Part shown: positions 21,263 to 29,835 of the stretch, piece by piece
Numbering within the stretch: the stretch's first letter is position 1
How the letters are laid out: every line of letters begins with the position of its first letter
DNA from: Kitasatospora cinereorecta
GTDB lineage: Bacteria > Actinomycetota > Actinomycetes > Streptomycetales > Streptomycetaceae
Direction: 5' to 3'
Assembly (NCBI RefSeq): GCF_024172095.1
Contig: NZ_JAMZDX010000005.1
Span: forward strand, 62,001-126,000
Length of the DNA: 64,000 nucleotides
Translations under genes and position numbers: made by a program
Notes under the pieces: model-generated
The model's database searches: none
Seen by the model: only the letters and a program-made list of their open reading frames with translations
Told to the model about the DNA's origin: nothing

Positions 21263-21942
21263 TGCCGGTCCGTGTCGTGCTCGCCGACGATCAGCCGCTG
21301 ATCCGCGCCGGTCTGGTCATGGTGATCACCGATGTTCCGGACATCGAGGTCGTCGGGGAGGCCGGGACCGGTGCCGAGGCCGTACGGCTGGTCCGGGAGC
21401 TGAGTCCCGACGTCGTCGTCATGGACATCCGCATGCCCGGCATGGACGGCATCGAGGCAACCCGGATGATCACGAAGGACACCGGCCCCCCGCACGTCAT
21501 CGTCCTGACGACGTTCGACGACGACGACAACGTCTACAACGCCCTGCGGGCCGGGGCTTCGGGATTCCTCGTCAAGGACATGGCCCTGGACGACATCATC
21601 ACGGCGATCCGGGTCGTGGCCGCAGGGGACGCGCTGATCGCGCCGAAGGTGACGCGCCGCCTGATCGAGGAGTTCGCCGACCGTCCACAGCGGGCCACCG
21701 CCCCGCGGCCCAAGGAGATCCACGGGATCACCGACCGCGAGCTCGAGGTGCTGACACTGATCGGCCGAGGGATGTCGAACGCCCGGATCGCCGAGGCGAT
21801 GTTCATCAGCGGCGCAACCGTCAAGGCCTACGTGACCCGGCTGCTGGCCAAGCTCGACGCCCGCGACCGCGTCCACCTCGTCATCCTCGCCTACGAGCAC
21901 GGCCTGGTGGCGCCGACCGGAGGGTCCGGCGCCACACGCTGA
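21262..21942 (+). CDS. NarL/FixJ-family response regulator
   Basis: 226 residues. Receiver domain (1-125) with the acidic pair ADDQ, phospho-acceptor Asp55 in VVMDIRMPG, Thr in LTTFDDD and Lys in FLVKDMALD. A LuxR-type HTH follows (ITDRELEVLTLIGRGMSNARIAEAMFISGATVKAYVTRLL), where the usual Thr/Ser-Val-Lys recognition segment reads ATVKAYVTRLL. Translationally coupled to the kinase through TGATG. Predicted to bind DNA in the divergent region upstream of the ABC exporter and possibly its own promoter. Confidence 0.95.
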   Translation: MPVRVVLADDQPLIRAGLVMVITDVPDIEVVGEAGTGAEAVRLVRELSPDVVVMDIRMPGMDGIEATRMITKDTGPPHVIVLTTFDDDDNVYNALRAGASGFLVKDMALDDIITAIRVVAAGDALIAPKVTRRLIEEFADRPQRATAPRPKEIHGITDRELEVLTLIGRGMSNARIAEAMFISGATVKAYVTRLLAKLDARDRVHLVILAYEHGLVAPTGGSGATR

Positions 21943-21976
21943 GGTCGGCGGCGGGCCGAGCACGGCGGTCCGCGGT

Positions 21977-22561
21977 TCAGCGCGGAACGGTCGGCTCCGG
22001 CACGCCGAACGCGGGCTCGGCCGCCGTCGCCGTCACCCACATCGGAAGCTGCGCCACGGCTACGGCCGGTGAGGCAGGGGAGTCAGGGCCGATCGCCCCC
22101 TTCGGGAAGAACGCCACCCGGCAGCGGCGGCACAGCCAACCCGCCTGCCACACCAGGTGGCGCCGCTGCCAAATCGCGTGCTGCGCCCCGGCTGCGTCCT
22201 CGGCCGCCCGGACCCGTCGCTGCCTCGTCGCCAACTGCACGACCAGTCCCGCCAGGGCCATGGTCACGGCGATGATCACCGGGACGACGACATAGCCCAC
22301 GAGGTAGCCGGGGTCGGAGATGTCCGCCGGAAGGCCGCGGCTCATGGTCTGTGCCCAGCCGACGGTGAGCAGGGCCGCCCCGGCGTAGAGCGCGATGGCG
22401 GGCTTGCTGCGCGCGACCGCCGCCCGCGCCGACGGCGGTGGTGGCGGCGGCAGGAGCAGGCTGTGCTCCGCCGGCCCGAGCGGGTGGCCCTGGTCGGTCA
22501 AGGCATGCGGCACGCTCACGGCCCGGTCGGACTCGGCGCACCGGGGGCAGACAGCGTTCAT
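21977..22561 (-). CDS. zinc-ribbon membrane protein, hypothetical
   Basis: 194 residues from the ATG at 22561 (MNAVCPRCAESD), which has AGGAG eleven bases upstream; the open frame continues to 22732 without support. One CxxC pair at the N terminus (CPRC) and a second near residue 155 (CRRC in AGWLCRRCRVAFFPKG) make a split zinc-ribbon. Two membrane helices lie between (AIALYAGAALLTVGWAQ and LVGYVVVPVIIAVTMALAGLVV), preceded by a polyproline stretch. The two knuckles thus lie on the same side of the membrane. Function unknown; similar proteins occur widely in Streptomyces as hypotheticals. Convergent with the response regulator gene. Confidence 0.7.
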   Translation of the reverse strand: MNAVCPRCAESDRAVSVPHALTDQGHPLGPAEHSLLLPPPPPPSARAAVARSKPAIALYAGAALLTVGWAQTMSRGLPADISDPGYLVGYVVVPVIIAVTMALAGLVVQLATRQRRVRAAEDAAGAQHAIWQRRHLVWQAGWLCRRCRVAFFPKGAIGPDSPASPAVAVAQLPMWVTATAAEPAFGVPEPTVPR

Positions 22562-22972
22562 CGGTCGGTACTGCTCCTGGTTCTGAGGCTGCACGTGAGC
22601 GGACGGCGTGACCGCGCATGACAGCACGGGTGTCCGGCGGCCGATCAGATGATCGGATGCAGACCTTACCGCGACGCCGACCCCGGGCGCGGAGCCCGCC
22701 GCGAGGGCAGTGGGCGGTCTTCGCCACGTCATCCCCGCACTTCAGCGCCGCCCCCATCGCGCCACCCGAATTCCCAGAAATCCCCAGACTGCTCTCATTT
22801 CTCAAATGAGCCGAAATCCACCCCAATTCACTGTTTCAAGTTGCACCTTCACACTTGACTGTTATTTAGTTCCCGATTGCTGACGCATGGTCGATTTCCG
22901 CGACACCGGGGTGAAGGATTCGTGGAAGCACCTTCGGACCCTGAACGCCCCACACTTTCAGGAGGAGCCCCC
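22562..22972. other. divergent intergenic region with a small inverted repeat
   Basis: 411 bases between the zinc-ribbon gene and the S53 peptidase gene. The part at about 22770-22870 is much richer in A and T than its surroundings and carries the inverted repeat CTCATTT-ctc-AAATGAG at 22794-22810, which could be an operator. It probably holds the peptidase promoter. I saw no credible small gene. Confidence 0.45.
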
Positions 22973-25399
22973 GTGCGTCCCCGCTCGCTCGCCCTTGCCT
23001 CGGCACTCGCCGTCCTGCCGCTGACCGTGGTCTCGCTCGGCGTCTCCACCGCCCAGGCGGCACCAGCCCCGCAGGCCACCTCCCGGGTGACCCTGCAGAA
23101 CACCGTGACCCCGGCGGTGGCCCGCTCGCAGAAGCAGGGCGACCTGCCCGCCGACCGGACGCTGTCCGTCTCGGTCAACCTGAAGCTGCGCAACACCGCC
23201 GACCTCGACCGCTTCCTCACGGCAGTCAGCACCCCCGGAACCGCCGAGTACGGCCACTACCTGACGCCGGCACAGTTCACCGCCCTCTACGGCCCGACCG
23301 AGGCGGACGTGGCGCAGGTCCGCGCCTACCTCACCGGCCAGGGCCTGACGGTCGACTCGGTGAGCGCCAACCGCCAGGTCGTGAACGTCCGCGGCACCGC
23401 GGCGCAGGTGGCGAAGGCCTTCGGCACCCATGAGAGCTCGTACAGCGACCCGCAGCAGGGCGGGCGCACCTTCTTCGCCAACGACGCCGCGGCCAGCGTG
23501 CCGGCCGAGCTGGCCGGCGTGGTCGAGGGCATATCGGGCCTCGACAATCACACCGTGCGCACCACCCGGATCGCGCAGCCACAATCGCAGGTGGCTGGCG
23601 CGTCCACCCCGCACGCGGCCCCGAGCGGCCTCGGACCGGCGCAGTACGACGGCGCCTACAACCTGGGCAGGCTCGGCACCGACGGCACCGGCACCACGGT
23701 GGCGCTGTGGGAGTTCGACGGCTACCAGTCCAGCAACCTCTCCACCTACAACAGCCAGTTCGGCCTGTCCGGTCCGGCGGCCTCGACGGTCTCGGTGGAC
23801 GGCGCCAACTACGACTCCGCGCCGGGTGACGGCCAGGGCGAGGTCGAGCTGGACTCCGAGATCGTCCGCGGTGTCGCGCCCAAGGCCACCCAGCTGGTCT
23901 ACGAGGCCCCGAACAGCGACCAGGGCGAGATCGACATGGCCGCCCAGATCGTGTCGGACAACCGGGTCTCGGTCGTCTCGATCTCCTGGGGCTCCTGCGA
24001 GCCGGACACCACCGCCTCCTCGATGACCGCGGTGAACAACTCCTTCAAGCAGGCCGCCGCCCAGGGCATATCGATCTTCTCGGCCTCCGGTGACGACGGC
24101 TCCCGCGACTGCACCCGCTCCACCAGCGGCTCCGGCGTCAAGGCGGTCGACTTCCCGGCCTCCAGCCCGTACAACACCGGCGTCGGCGGCACCAACCTCA
24201 AGCTCAGCGGCAACGCCTACTCCTCGGAGTCGGCCTGGTCCACCGCCGGCGGCGGCGTCTCGACCCAGTTCGCCAAGCCGAGCTGGCAGACCGGCACCGG
24301 GGTGAGCGGCACCATGCGCACCGTCCCGGACGTGTCCTCCGACGCCGACCCGGCCAGCGGCTTCGCGATCTACAGCGCGGGCGGCTGGCAGGTCTACGGC
24401 GGCACCTCGGCAGCCGCGCCGCTGTGGTCCGGCTACACCGCGCTGTACAACCAGAAGGCGGCCGCGGCCGGCAAGTCGGTGCTCGGCGAGGCCAACCCGA
24501 AGCTGTACGCGGTGGCCAACAGCACCAGCTACGCGACGACGTTCCACGACGTCACCACCGGCAAGAACCAGGACTTCTCCACCAAGGCCGGCTACGACCA
24601 GGTCACCGGCTGGGGCACCCCGGTCGGCGACGCACTGGCCAACGCCCTGCTGGGCACCGGCACGGGCGGCGGCAACACCGTGACGGTCACCAACCCGGGC
24701 AGCCAGAGCGGCACCACCGGCACCGCGGTCAGCCTCCAGCTCAGCGCCACCGACAGCGCGTCCGGCCAGACCCTGACCTACAGCGCCTCCGGCCTGCCGA
24801 CCGGCCTGTCGATCTCCTCGACCGGTCTGATCTCGGGCACCCCGACCGCCGCCGGCACCTACACCGTCACGGTCACCGCCACCGACACCACCGGGGCCGG
24901 CGGCAGCGCCAGCTTCACCTGGACCATCGGCGGCACCTCCGGCTGCACCCCGGCGCAGCTGCTCGGCAACGCGGGCTTCGAGACCGGCTCCGCCGCGCCC
25001 TGGACCACCACCAGCGGAGTGGTCGACAACTCGGCCTCCGAGGCGGCCCACGGTGGCTCCTGGAAGGCGTGGCTGAACGGGTACGGCTCCGCCCACACCG
25101 ACAGCGCCTCGCAGACCGTCACCATCCCGGCCGGCTGCAAGGCCACCCTCAGCTACTGGCTGCACATCGACACGGCTGAGACCACCACCACCACGGCGTA
25201 CGACAAGCTGACCGTGACCGTCAACGGCACCACGGTGGCCTCGTACTCCAACCTCAACAAGAACACCGGCTACGCCCAGAAGACCGTCGACCTGTCGGCC
25301 TACGCGGGCCAGAGCGTCACCCTGAAGTTCAATGGCGTGGAGGACTCCTCCCTCCAGACCAGCTTCGTGATCGACGACACCGCGATCCAGACCAGCTGA
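22973..25399 (+). CDS. secreted S53 (sedolisin/kumamolisin) peptidase with Ig-like and jelly-roll C terminus
   Basis: 808 residues from GTG 22973, preceded by AGGAGGA ten bases upstream. Signal peptide (LALASALAVLPLTVVSLGVSTAQA) then a Pro-kuma_activ propeptide (about 45-190: SVNLKLRNTADLDRFL, YGHYLTPAQF, VNVRGTAAQVAKAFGTHE). The catalytic domain has Glu290 and Asp294 (EVELD), the oxyanion Asp in SASGDDGS, nucleophile Ser479 in GGTSAAAPLW and the calcium-site region near the domain end. Residues about 570-650 form a putative-Ig (He_PIG-like) domain (ATDSASGQTLTYSASGLPTGL), and 660-808 a beta-rich module (NAGFETGSAAPWTT) seen at the ends of actinobacterial S53 enzymes. An extracellular acid endopeptidase that autoprocesses. 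Confidence 0.95.
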   Translation: MRPRSLALASALAVLPLTVVSLGVSTAQAAPAPQATSRVTLQNTVTPAVARSQKQGDLPADRTLSVSVNLKLRNTADLDRFLTAVSTPGTAEYGHYLTPAQFTALYGPTEADVAQVRAYLTGQGLTVDSVSANRQVVNVRGTAAQVAKAFGTHESSYSDPQQGGRTFFANDAAASVPAELAGVVEGISGLDNHTVRTTRIAQPQSQVAGASTPHAAPSGLGPAQYDGAYNLGRLGTDGTGTTVALWEFDGYQSSNLSTYNSQFGLSGPAASTVSVDGANYDSAPGDGQGEVELDSEIVRGVAPKATQLVYEAPNSDQGEIDMAAQIVSDNRVSVVSISWGSCEPDTTASSMTAVNNSFKQAAAQGISIFSASGDDGSRDCTRSTSGSGVKAVDFPASSPYNTGVGGTNLKLSGNAYSSESAWSTAGGGVSTQFAKPSWQTGTGVSGTMRTVPDVSSDADPASGFAIYSAGGWQVYGGTSAAAPLWSGYTALYNQKAAAAGKSVLGEANPKLYAVANSTSYATTFHDVTTGKNQDFSTKAGYDQVTGWGTPVGDALANALLGTGTGGGNTVTVTNPGSQSGTTGTAVSLQLSATDSASGQTLTYSASGLPTGLSISSTGLISGTPTAAGTYTVTVTATDTTGAGGSASFTWTIGGTSGCTPAQLLGNAGFETGSAAPWTTTSGVVDNSASEAAHGGSWKAWLNGYGSAHTDSASQTVTIPAGCKATLSYWLHIDTAETTTTTAYDKLTVTVNGTTVASYSNLNKNTGYAQKTVDLSAYAGQSVTLKFNGVEDSSLQTSFVIDDTAIQTS

Positions 25400-25414
25400 C
25401 AGTCGCACAGGACG

Positions 25415-25452
25415 CGGGGCCCGGCGGAGGAACCAACCGCCAGGCCCCGTTT
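25415..25452 (+). terminator. rho-independent terminator of the S53 gene
   Basis: Thirteen-base arms CGGGGCCCGGCGG (25415-25427) and CCGCCAGGCCCCG (25437-25449) with one mismatch and a nine-base loop, followed by TTT, 16 bases after the peptidase stop. Confidence 0.7.
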
Positions 25453-25659
25453 CGCATGCCGGAACTCCGGCCGGACGCTTCCGTCTCCCCCGTATCCGGA
25501 ACGGCGGGCACCGTCGGGGGTGCGGCTGGGCCGGGCGGAGCTGATCGCGACGGCCGGGGCGACCGCACCCTGTACCTGCCCGGGCAACGAGGTGCAGGTC
25601 GGGCAAGGACGCGCGGTAGGGGCCACGGCACCGGGCGGCAGGGTGCCGCCCGGGTCTTC

Positions 25660-27288
25660 TCAGCCGAGGGAGCCGAGGAGGGTGTTGAGCGCCGTGACCT
25701 CGGTGGCCTTGTCCGGCTTCGGGGCGCGCAGCGCTTGGAGGACGCGGTCGATCTGGCCGTCGAGGAGGGTCCAGGCCTGCTGGTTCTTGGGCTGCAGAGT
25801 GGCCTGGTCGTCGTCCCACGCCTTCTCCAGGTCGGTGATCCGACGGGTCGCGCCCGCCTGGTCACCGGAGTTGAGCTTGGCCAGGGTGTCAGCGGTGATC
25901 GTACGGAACTTCGCGATCTCGGCGGGCGGGAACGACGCCGCGGCCTGCTTCGGTGCCGGGCCGGCGGGTGCGGGGGTTTCGGCGGCGCCGGCCGCCGTGG
26001 CCGATGGCTGGGCCGTGGTGGTGGCGCTGAGCGAGGCGAGAAGGACGTTGAGCGCGTCCGTCTCGGTGGCCTTGTCCGGCTTCGAGGCACGCAGCGCCTT
26101 CAGTACGCGGTCGATCTCGCCGTCGAGGAACGTCCAGGCCTGCCCGTTCCTGGGCTGCAGAGTCGCCTGGTCGTCGTCCCACGCCTTCTCCAGGTCGGTG
26201 ATCCGACGGGTCGCGCCCGCCTGGTCACCGGAGTTGAGCTTGGCCAGGGTGTCAGCGGTGATCGTACGGAACTTCGCGATCTCGGCGGGCGGGAACGACG
26301 ACGTCGCCTGTTCCGGGGTGAGAGGGGTGAGCGGGGCGGACGCCGACGCCGGCGCATCGCCTTCCTCGCTCGCCACGGCGGCGTGCGGCTGCTGGTGCGC
26401 CCAGACGAGGAGCGCCGCGGTGGCGGCCGCCACGACGGCGTAGTAGCCGAGCATGATCCGTTCGCGCGCCGGGTTCGCCAGGCGTGCGGTCCGGTCCCGG
26501 CCGTGGGTCTCGATGACGTCGCTGCGGCTGCGGGTGAGGTGGAGGACCGTGGCGAGGATCGCGGCCAGGAAGACCACGCTGGTCACTGCGGTTCCCAGGC
26601 CCAGGCCGCCGTCGCTGCCGGGCGAGGCGAGCCAGTCGCCGAGGTTGGCGCCGAGCGGGCGGGTGAGGATGTAGGCCAGCCAGAAGGAGAGCACCGCGCC
26701 GGCGCCCAGGCGCCACGCGAGCACGATGGCCGCGATCAACCCGAGCGGGAGGAGCACGGAGACACCGGGGGGCCAGCCCGTGAGCTCGAGGGTCCAGTCG
26801 CCGGTCGCGGTGCCGAGGGCGAAGGTGACCAGGACCGCGAGCCAGTAGAAGAGCTCGCGGGGGCGGGTGACGATGCTGTGGATCGACAGGGTCCGCTCGC
26901 GGGCGTACCAGATCCCGAAGACGACGGCGAGGACAAGGGCGAACACACTGCTGCTCACCGCGAGGGGGACGCCCTGGCTGTCGGTGAGGATGTCGGTGTA
27001 GAGGGTGCCGGTCACGCTCAGCACCACGACGGTCAGCCAGTACACGAACGGGACGTAGCGCCTGGTGCCGAGCTGCCAGCCCAGGGCGCCGGCCAGCACG
27101 ACGGTGAAGATCAATGAGGTGCTGATCAGGCCGACACCGAGCGTCATGTTGATCCAGTCGGCGAAGCTCTCGCCGACCGTGGTGCACAGGATCTTGATGA
27201 CCCAGAACCAGATCGTGACCTCGGGCACCTTGTTCAGCAGCCCTTGGACGTCGGTCTCGGCGGAGCGCCGGTCCGTATTGGTAGCCAT
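25660..27288 (-). CDS. COG4705 (DUF347-like) membrane protein with duplicated C-terminal domain
   Basis: 542 residues from ATG 27288 (MATNTDRRSAETD); the 103 codons further upstream overlap the divergent regulator and lack coding character. Residues 20-265 contain four DUF347-like units, each with a pair of hydrophobic segments: NKVPEVTIWFWVIKILCTT, then GTRRYVPFVYWLTVVVLSVTGT, and TRPRELFYWLAVLVTFALGTATG. A further helix (LGYYAVVAAATAALLVWAHQQ) anchors two copies of a ~90-residue helical module (SFPPAEIAKFRTITADTLAKLNSG, then WDDDQATLQPxNxQAWT) at about 328-420 and 449-542, exposed outside. Divergent from an OmpR-type two-component system, which probably controls it. The function of COG4705 is not established to my knowledge. 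Confidence 0.85.
   Translation of the reverse strand: MATNTDRRSAETDVQGLLNKVPEVTIWFWVIKILCTTVGESFADWINMTLGVGLISTSLIFTVVLAGALGWQLGTRRYVPFVYWLTVVVLSVTGTLYTDILTDSQGVPLAVSSSVFALVLAVVFGIWYARERTLSIHSIVTRPRELFYWLAVLVTFALGTATGDWTLELTGWPPGVSVLLPLGLIAAIVLAWRLGAGAVLSFWLAYILTRPLGANLGDWLASPGSDGGLGLGTAVTSVVFLAAILATVLHLTRSRSDVIETHGRDRTARLANPARERIMLGYYAVVAAATAALLVWAHQQPHAAVASEEGDAPASASAPLTPLTPEQATSSFPPAEIAKFRTITADTLAKLNSGDQAGATRRITDLEKAWDDDQATLQPRNGQAWTFLDGEIDRVLKALRASKPDKATETDALNVLLASLSATTTAQPSATAAGAAETPAPAGPAPKQAAASFPPAEIAKFRTITADTLAKLNSGDQAGATRRITDLEKAWDDDQATLQPKNQQAWTLLDGQIDRVLQALRAPKPDKATEVTALNTLLGSLG
25802..26300. repeat. 136-bp perfect direct repeat within the COG4705 gene
   Basis: Bases 25802-25937 and 26165-26300 are identical, 363 bases (121 codons) apart and in frame, covering the N-terminal half of each C-terminal module. 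Flanking module sequence is similar but diverged. Perfect identity limited to this block suggests recent gene conversion or a young duplication. Recombination between the copies would delete one module cleanly. Confidence 0.9.
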
Positions 27289-27371
27289 GGGGGCGAGGCT
27301 CGCATCCCGATCCTGAACGCAACCTGAGCACCGGTTCGGGGACACCACCCGGCCGGGCCATACTGGCCCGC
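27289..27371. promoter_or_regulatory. divergent promoter region, COG4705 / two-component genes
   Basis: 83 bases between two divergent start codons. On the plus strand a CATACT hexamer at 27355-27364 lies just before GTG 27372, with no Shine-Dalgarno sequence, which suggests a leaderless regulator mRNA. No clear inverted repeat was seen. Confidence 0.4.
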
Positions 27372-28040
27372 GTGACTGCCTACCGGGTGCTGGTCGTCGA
27401 GGACGACCACGGACTTCGCGACGTGCTCGCCCGAGGCCTGCGCGAGGAGCACTTCGAGGTGTCCACCGCCGTCGACGGGGCGGGCGCGCTGCGCGCGGTC
27501 CACGACCGGGTGGACGCCGTGGTCCTGGACATCGGCCTGCCCGACTCCGACGGGCGTGACGTCTGTCATGCCATGCGCGCGGCGGGCTTCGACGCACCCG
27601 TGCTCTTCCTCACCGCCCACGACGTACTGCCCGACCGGCTGTCGGGCTTCTCCGCCGGGGGCGACGACTACCTCGCCAAGCCCTTCCACCTGGCCGAGCT
27701 CGCCGCCCGGGTACGCGCCGCGATCCGCCGCAACGGGCGCGAGCCCGGTGTGGCGGTCGACGGCCTGCGGCTGGACCCCGTTGCGCACGTGCTGCGATCC
27801 ACGGGCGACGATCCGGTGGCCCTCACCCCGACCGAGTTCCGGCTGCTGGCCTGCCTGATGTCCACACCCGGCGCTGTGGTCCGCAGACGGACGCTGCTGC
27901 GCGCAGGGTGGCCCGAGGGTGCCCAGGTCAGCGACAACACCCTGGACCAGTACCTGGTGCGGCTGCGGCGCAAGCTGCGGGAGGCGGGCAGCACACGGGG
28001 CATCCTGACCGTACGCGGTGTGGGGTACCGCCTCGCATGA
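27372..28040 (+). CDS. OmpR/PhoB-family response regulator
   Basis: 222 residues. Receiver with acidic pair EDD, phospho-acceptor Asp53 in VVLDIGLPD, Thr in FLTAHD and Lys in YLAKPF. The C-terminal winged helix runs from about 125 to 222 (LTPTEFRLLACLMSTPGAVV, DNTLDQYLVRLRRKLREAG, ILTVRGVGYRL). GTG start. The last codons overlap the kinase start (ATGA). The divergent COG4705 gene is the obvious target. Confidence 0.94.
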   Translation: MTAYRVLVVEDDHGLRDVLARGLREEHFEVSTAVDGAGALRAVHDRVDAVVLDIGLPDSDGRDVCHAMRAAGFDAPVLFLTAHDVLPDRLSGFSAGGDDYLAKPFHLAELAARVRAAIRRNGREPGVAVDGLRLDPVAHVLRSTGDDPVALTPTEFRLLACLMSTPGAVVRRRTLLRAGWPEGAQVSDNTLDQYLVRLRRKLREAGSTRGILTVRGVGYRLA

Positions 28041-29380
28041 AGACCAGACGAGCCCCCGCCACGCTGCGCGGCCGCCTCGCCCTGCTCGCGCTGGCCACCA
28101 CCGCGATCTGGGTCGCCATGCTTACCGCCGTCTTCAACGTGGAGCTGGGGGCACGCCTGCGCCAGCAGGCCGACGACCTGGTGCGCACCCGCGCGGCGGC
28201 AGTGGCCGCGACCATGGAGGCCCAACCGGACGGGCGGATCGTCGAGCACGAGCCGGCCGACGACACCGCGCTCGACGTCGGAATCTGGATCTACCAGGGC
28301 ACCACAGCCATCCAGCGCCCCAGCGCATCGAGCGCCCTCCAGGACCGGGCGGACCGCCTGGCCGGACACGGAGAGACCTCCACGGACACGTCGGAGCCGC
28401 ATGCCTTCCGGCTGTACGCGCTGCCGGTCATGGCCGGGGATCGACAGGTGGGCACGGTCGTGGCCTCGGTCGGCCTGGACGCCTACCGGTTCACCGCCCG
28501 CTCCGTCCTGGCCGGCTCGATCGGGCTCTGCGTCCTGCTGCTCTCCGGCATCTACCTCGTGACCCGCACGGTCGTCGGCCGGGCCCTGCGGCCGGTGAGC
28601 GAGATGAGCGCCCAGGCCTCCGAGTGGAGCGAGCACGGCACCGCCCGGAGGTTCGGCGCCGACGGCCACCTCGCCGAACTCGCGGGGCTCGCCGGCAACC
28701 TCGATCAACTCCTCGACCGGCAGGCCGCGATGCTGCGCCACGAGCAGCAGCTGACGGCCGAGCTCTCCCACGAGCTGCGCACTCCCCTGGCCAGGATCAC
28801 CGCCGAGACCGACTGGCTCACCGCCCGCCCCCGGAACGCCGACGACCGGCGCACCTCGCACGAGGCCATCGCCGCTGCCGCCGCCCGGATGCAGCGGATC
28901 TGCGAGACGCTGCTCTCCGAGGCCCGGACGCGCACCGGTCAGGTGCCCGGTCGCTGCGCGGTGGAGGACGTGGCTCGCGCACTGGCCGAGCGCAGCTCCC
29001 AGGAACACCCCGATGCCCCGCCCGTCACCGTGGTGGGCGACGGCGCGACCGCCGGGGTCTCGGCCGCCCTCATGGAGCGCATCCTCACGCCGCTGCTCGA
29101 CAACGCCCGCCGCTACGCGGTGCGCCGGATCACCGTGGAGTCCGAGCGGCGGCCCGGCGGGGTGCTGGTGGCGGTGGTCGACGACGGCTGCGGCGTTCCC
29201 GAGAGCGTGGGCGCGGCCGTGTTCGAGGCGGGCCGCCGCGCCCACCCGGACGACGGCCACGACGGCGCCGGGCTCGGCCTCCCGTTGGCCCGCCGCCTCG
29301 CTCGCGCCGCCGGAGGCGACCTCACCCTCGCGCCCACGTCCGACGGCGCGAGGTTCGTGGTGTCGCTTCCCACAGGCTGA
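28037..29380 (+). CDS. HAMP-containing sensor histidine kinase
   Basis: 447 residues from ATG 28037, overlapping the regulator stop by four bases. Two membrane helices (LALLALATTAIWVAMLTAVF at 15-35 and VLAGSIGLCVLLLSGIYLV at about 157-177) flank a ~120-residue extracytoplasmic sensor. A HAMP linker (RALRPVSEMSAQASEWSEHG), HisKA with His245 in AELSHELRTPL, and HATPase_c with a slightly shortened nucleotide site (LDNARRYA, VDDGCGVP, GAGLGLPLARRL) follow. Classical EnvZ/PhoR architecture. Pairs with the OmpR-type regulator just upstream. Confidence 0.94.
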   Translation: MKTRRAPATLRGRLALLALATTAIWVAMLTAVFNVELGARLRQQADDLVRTRAAAVAATMEAQPDGRIVEHEPADDTALDVGIWIYQGTTAIQRPSASSALQDRADRLAGHGETSTDTSEPHAFRLYALPVMAGDRQVGTVVASVGLDAYRFTARSVLAGSIGLCVLLLSGIYLVTRTVVGRALRPVSEMSAQASEWSEHGTARRFGADGHLAELAGLAGNLDQLLDRQAAMLRHEQQLTAELSHELRTPLARITAETDWLTARPRNADDRRTSHEAIAAAAARMQRICETLLSEARTRTGQVPGRCAVEDVARALAERSSQEHPDAPPVTVVGDGATAGVSAALMERILTPLLDNARRYAVRRITVESERRPGGVLVAVVDDGCGVPESVGAAVFEAGRRAHPDDGHDGAGLGLPLARRLARAAGGDLTLAPTSDGARFVVSLPTG

Positions 29381-29423
29381 CGGCCGGGCGGACGAGGCCG
29401 GTTTCGTAGGCGGCGATGACGAG

Positions 29424-29622
29424 TTGCTCGACCTCCGCCATGTGCCGGACGAGGCCGGTCAAGGTCAAGCCGGACGGTGGCACGGAAGCGACGCCGGCCT
29501 GCTCATCGTCCAGGCCCTCGCACTTCATGGCGAGAGTGGCGCGGTGAAAAGTCGAGCCGGCTTTCGAGCGTCATGCGCTCGTCGGTGTTCAGCGGCGGCA
29601 AGGGGCGGTCGACAGTGCTCAT
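29424..29622 (-). pseudogene. DUF664/DinB-like gene remnant, frameshifted and truncated
   Basis: From ATG 29622 the frame reads MSTVDRPLPPLNTDERMTLE then SRLDF. It shifts at the TTTT run at 29547-29550. Removing one T lets the frame continue as HRATLAMKCEGLDDEQ, then VPPSGLTLTGLVRHMAEVEQ, which matches the conserved N terminus of the DUF664 (mini-circle protein, DinB-fold) family. The similarity ends at about 29424, roughly one third of the usual ~170 residues, and runs into non-homologous DNA before the kinase stop. So the gene carries a one-base insertion and has lost its 3' part. A sequencing indel could explain the frameshift but not the truncation. Confidence 0.7.
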
Positions 29623-29835
29623 CGGACGCCAGGACAATCCAGCCTCGAATACGTATTTCTGATTGATAGTCAGCATCATCTTGCACAATTGCTCACCCAT
29701 CACCATCATCGAGCAGTAGCGACCACCCTTCGGTCGACCGCCTCCTGGCATGCCCGCCACAAGCACCTCATCGCAACCACCAACTCCCGTACCTGATCGT
29801 CCAACCGCTCCGATCACTCGTCACTGGGAGACCAC
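29623..29835. other. low-GC intergenic stretch before the GH20 gene
   Basis: Unlike its surroundings, about 29640-29720 is AT-rich (for example tattttctgat-like and ttgcacaattgctcacc-type sequence). It lies between the DUF664 remnant and the GH20 start and probably carries the GH20 promoter. It may be foreign or decayed DNA. No gene is supported. Confidence 0.4.

Noticed and set aside
22958..25819. 953-codon minus-strand frame over the S53 peptidase gene
   Set aside because: No recognisable motif, while the plus strand carries a full S53 enzyme with signal peptide and catalytic residues.
29322..29528. 68-codon minus-strand frame as an intact gene
   Set aside because: It begins in the middle of a DUF664 domain and loses similarity after about 35 residues; better explained as part of a pseudogene.
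29503..29621. Upstream part of the 104-codon minus frame before MSTVDRPLPP as coding
   Set aside because: The segment upstream of ATG 29622 covers the AT-rich spacer and shows no family similarity or ribosome site.
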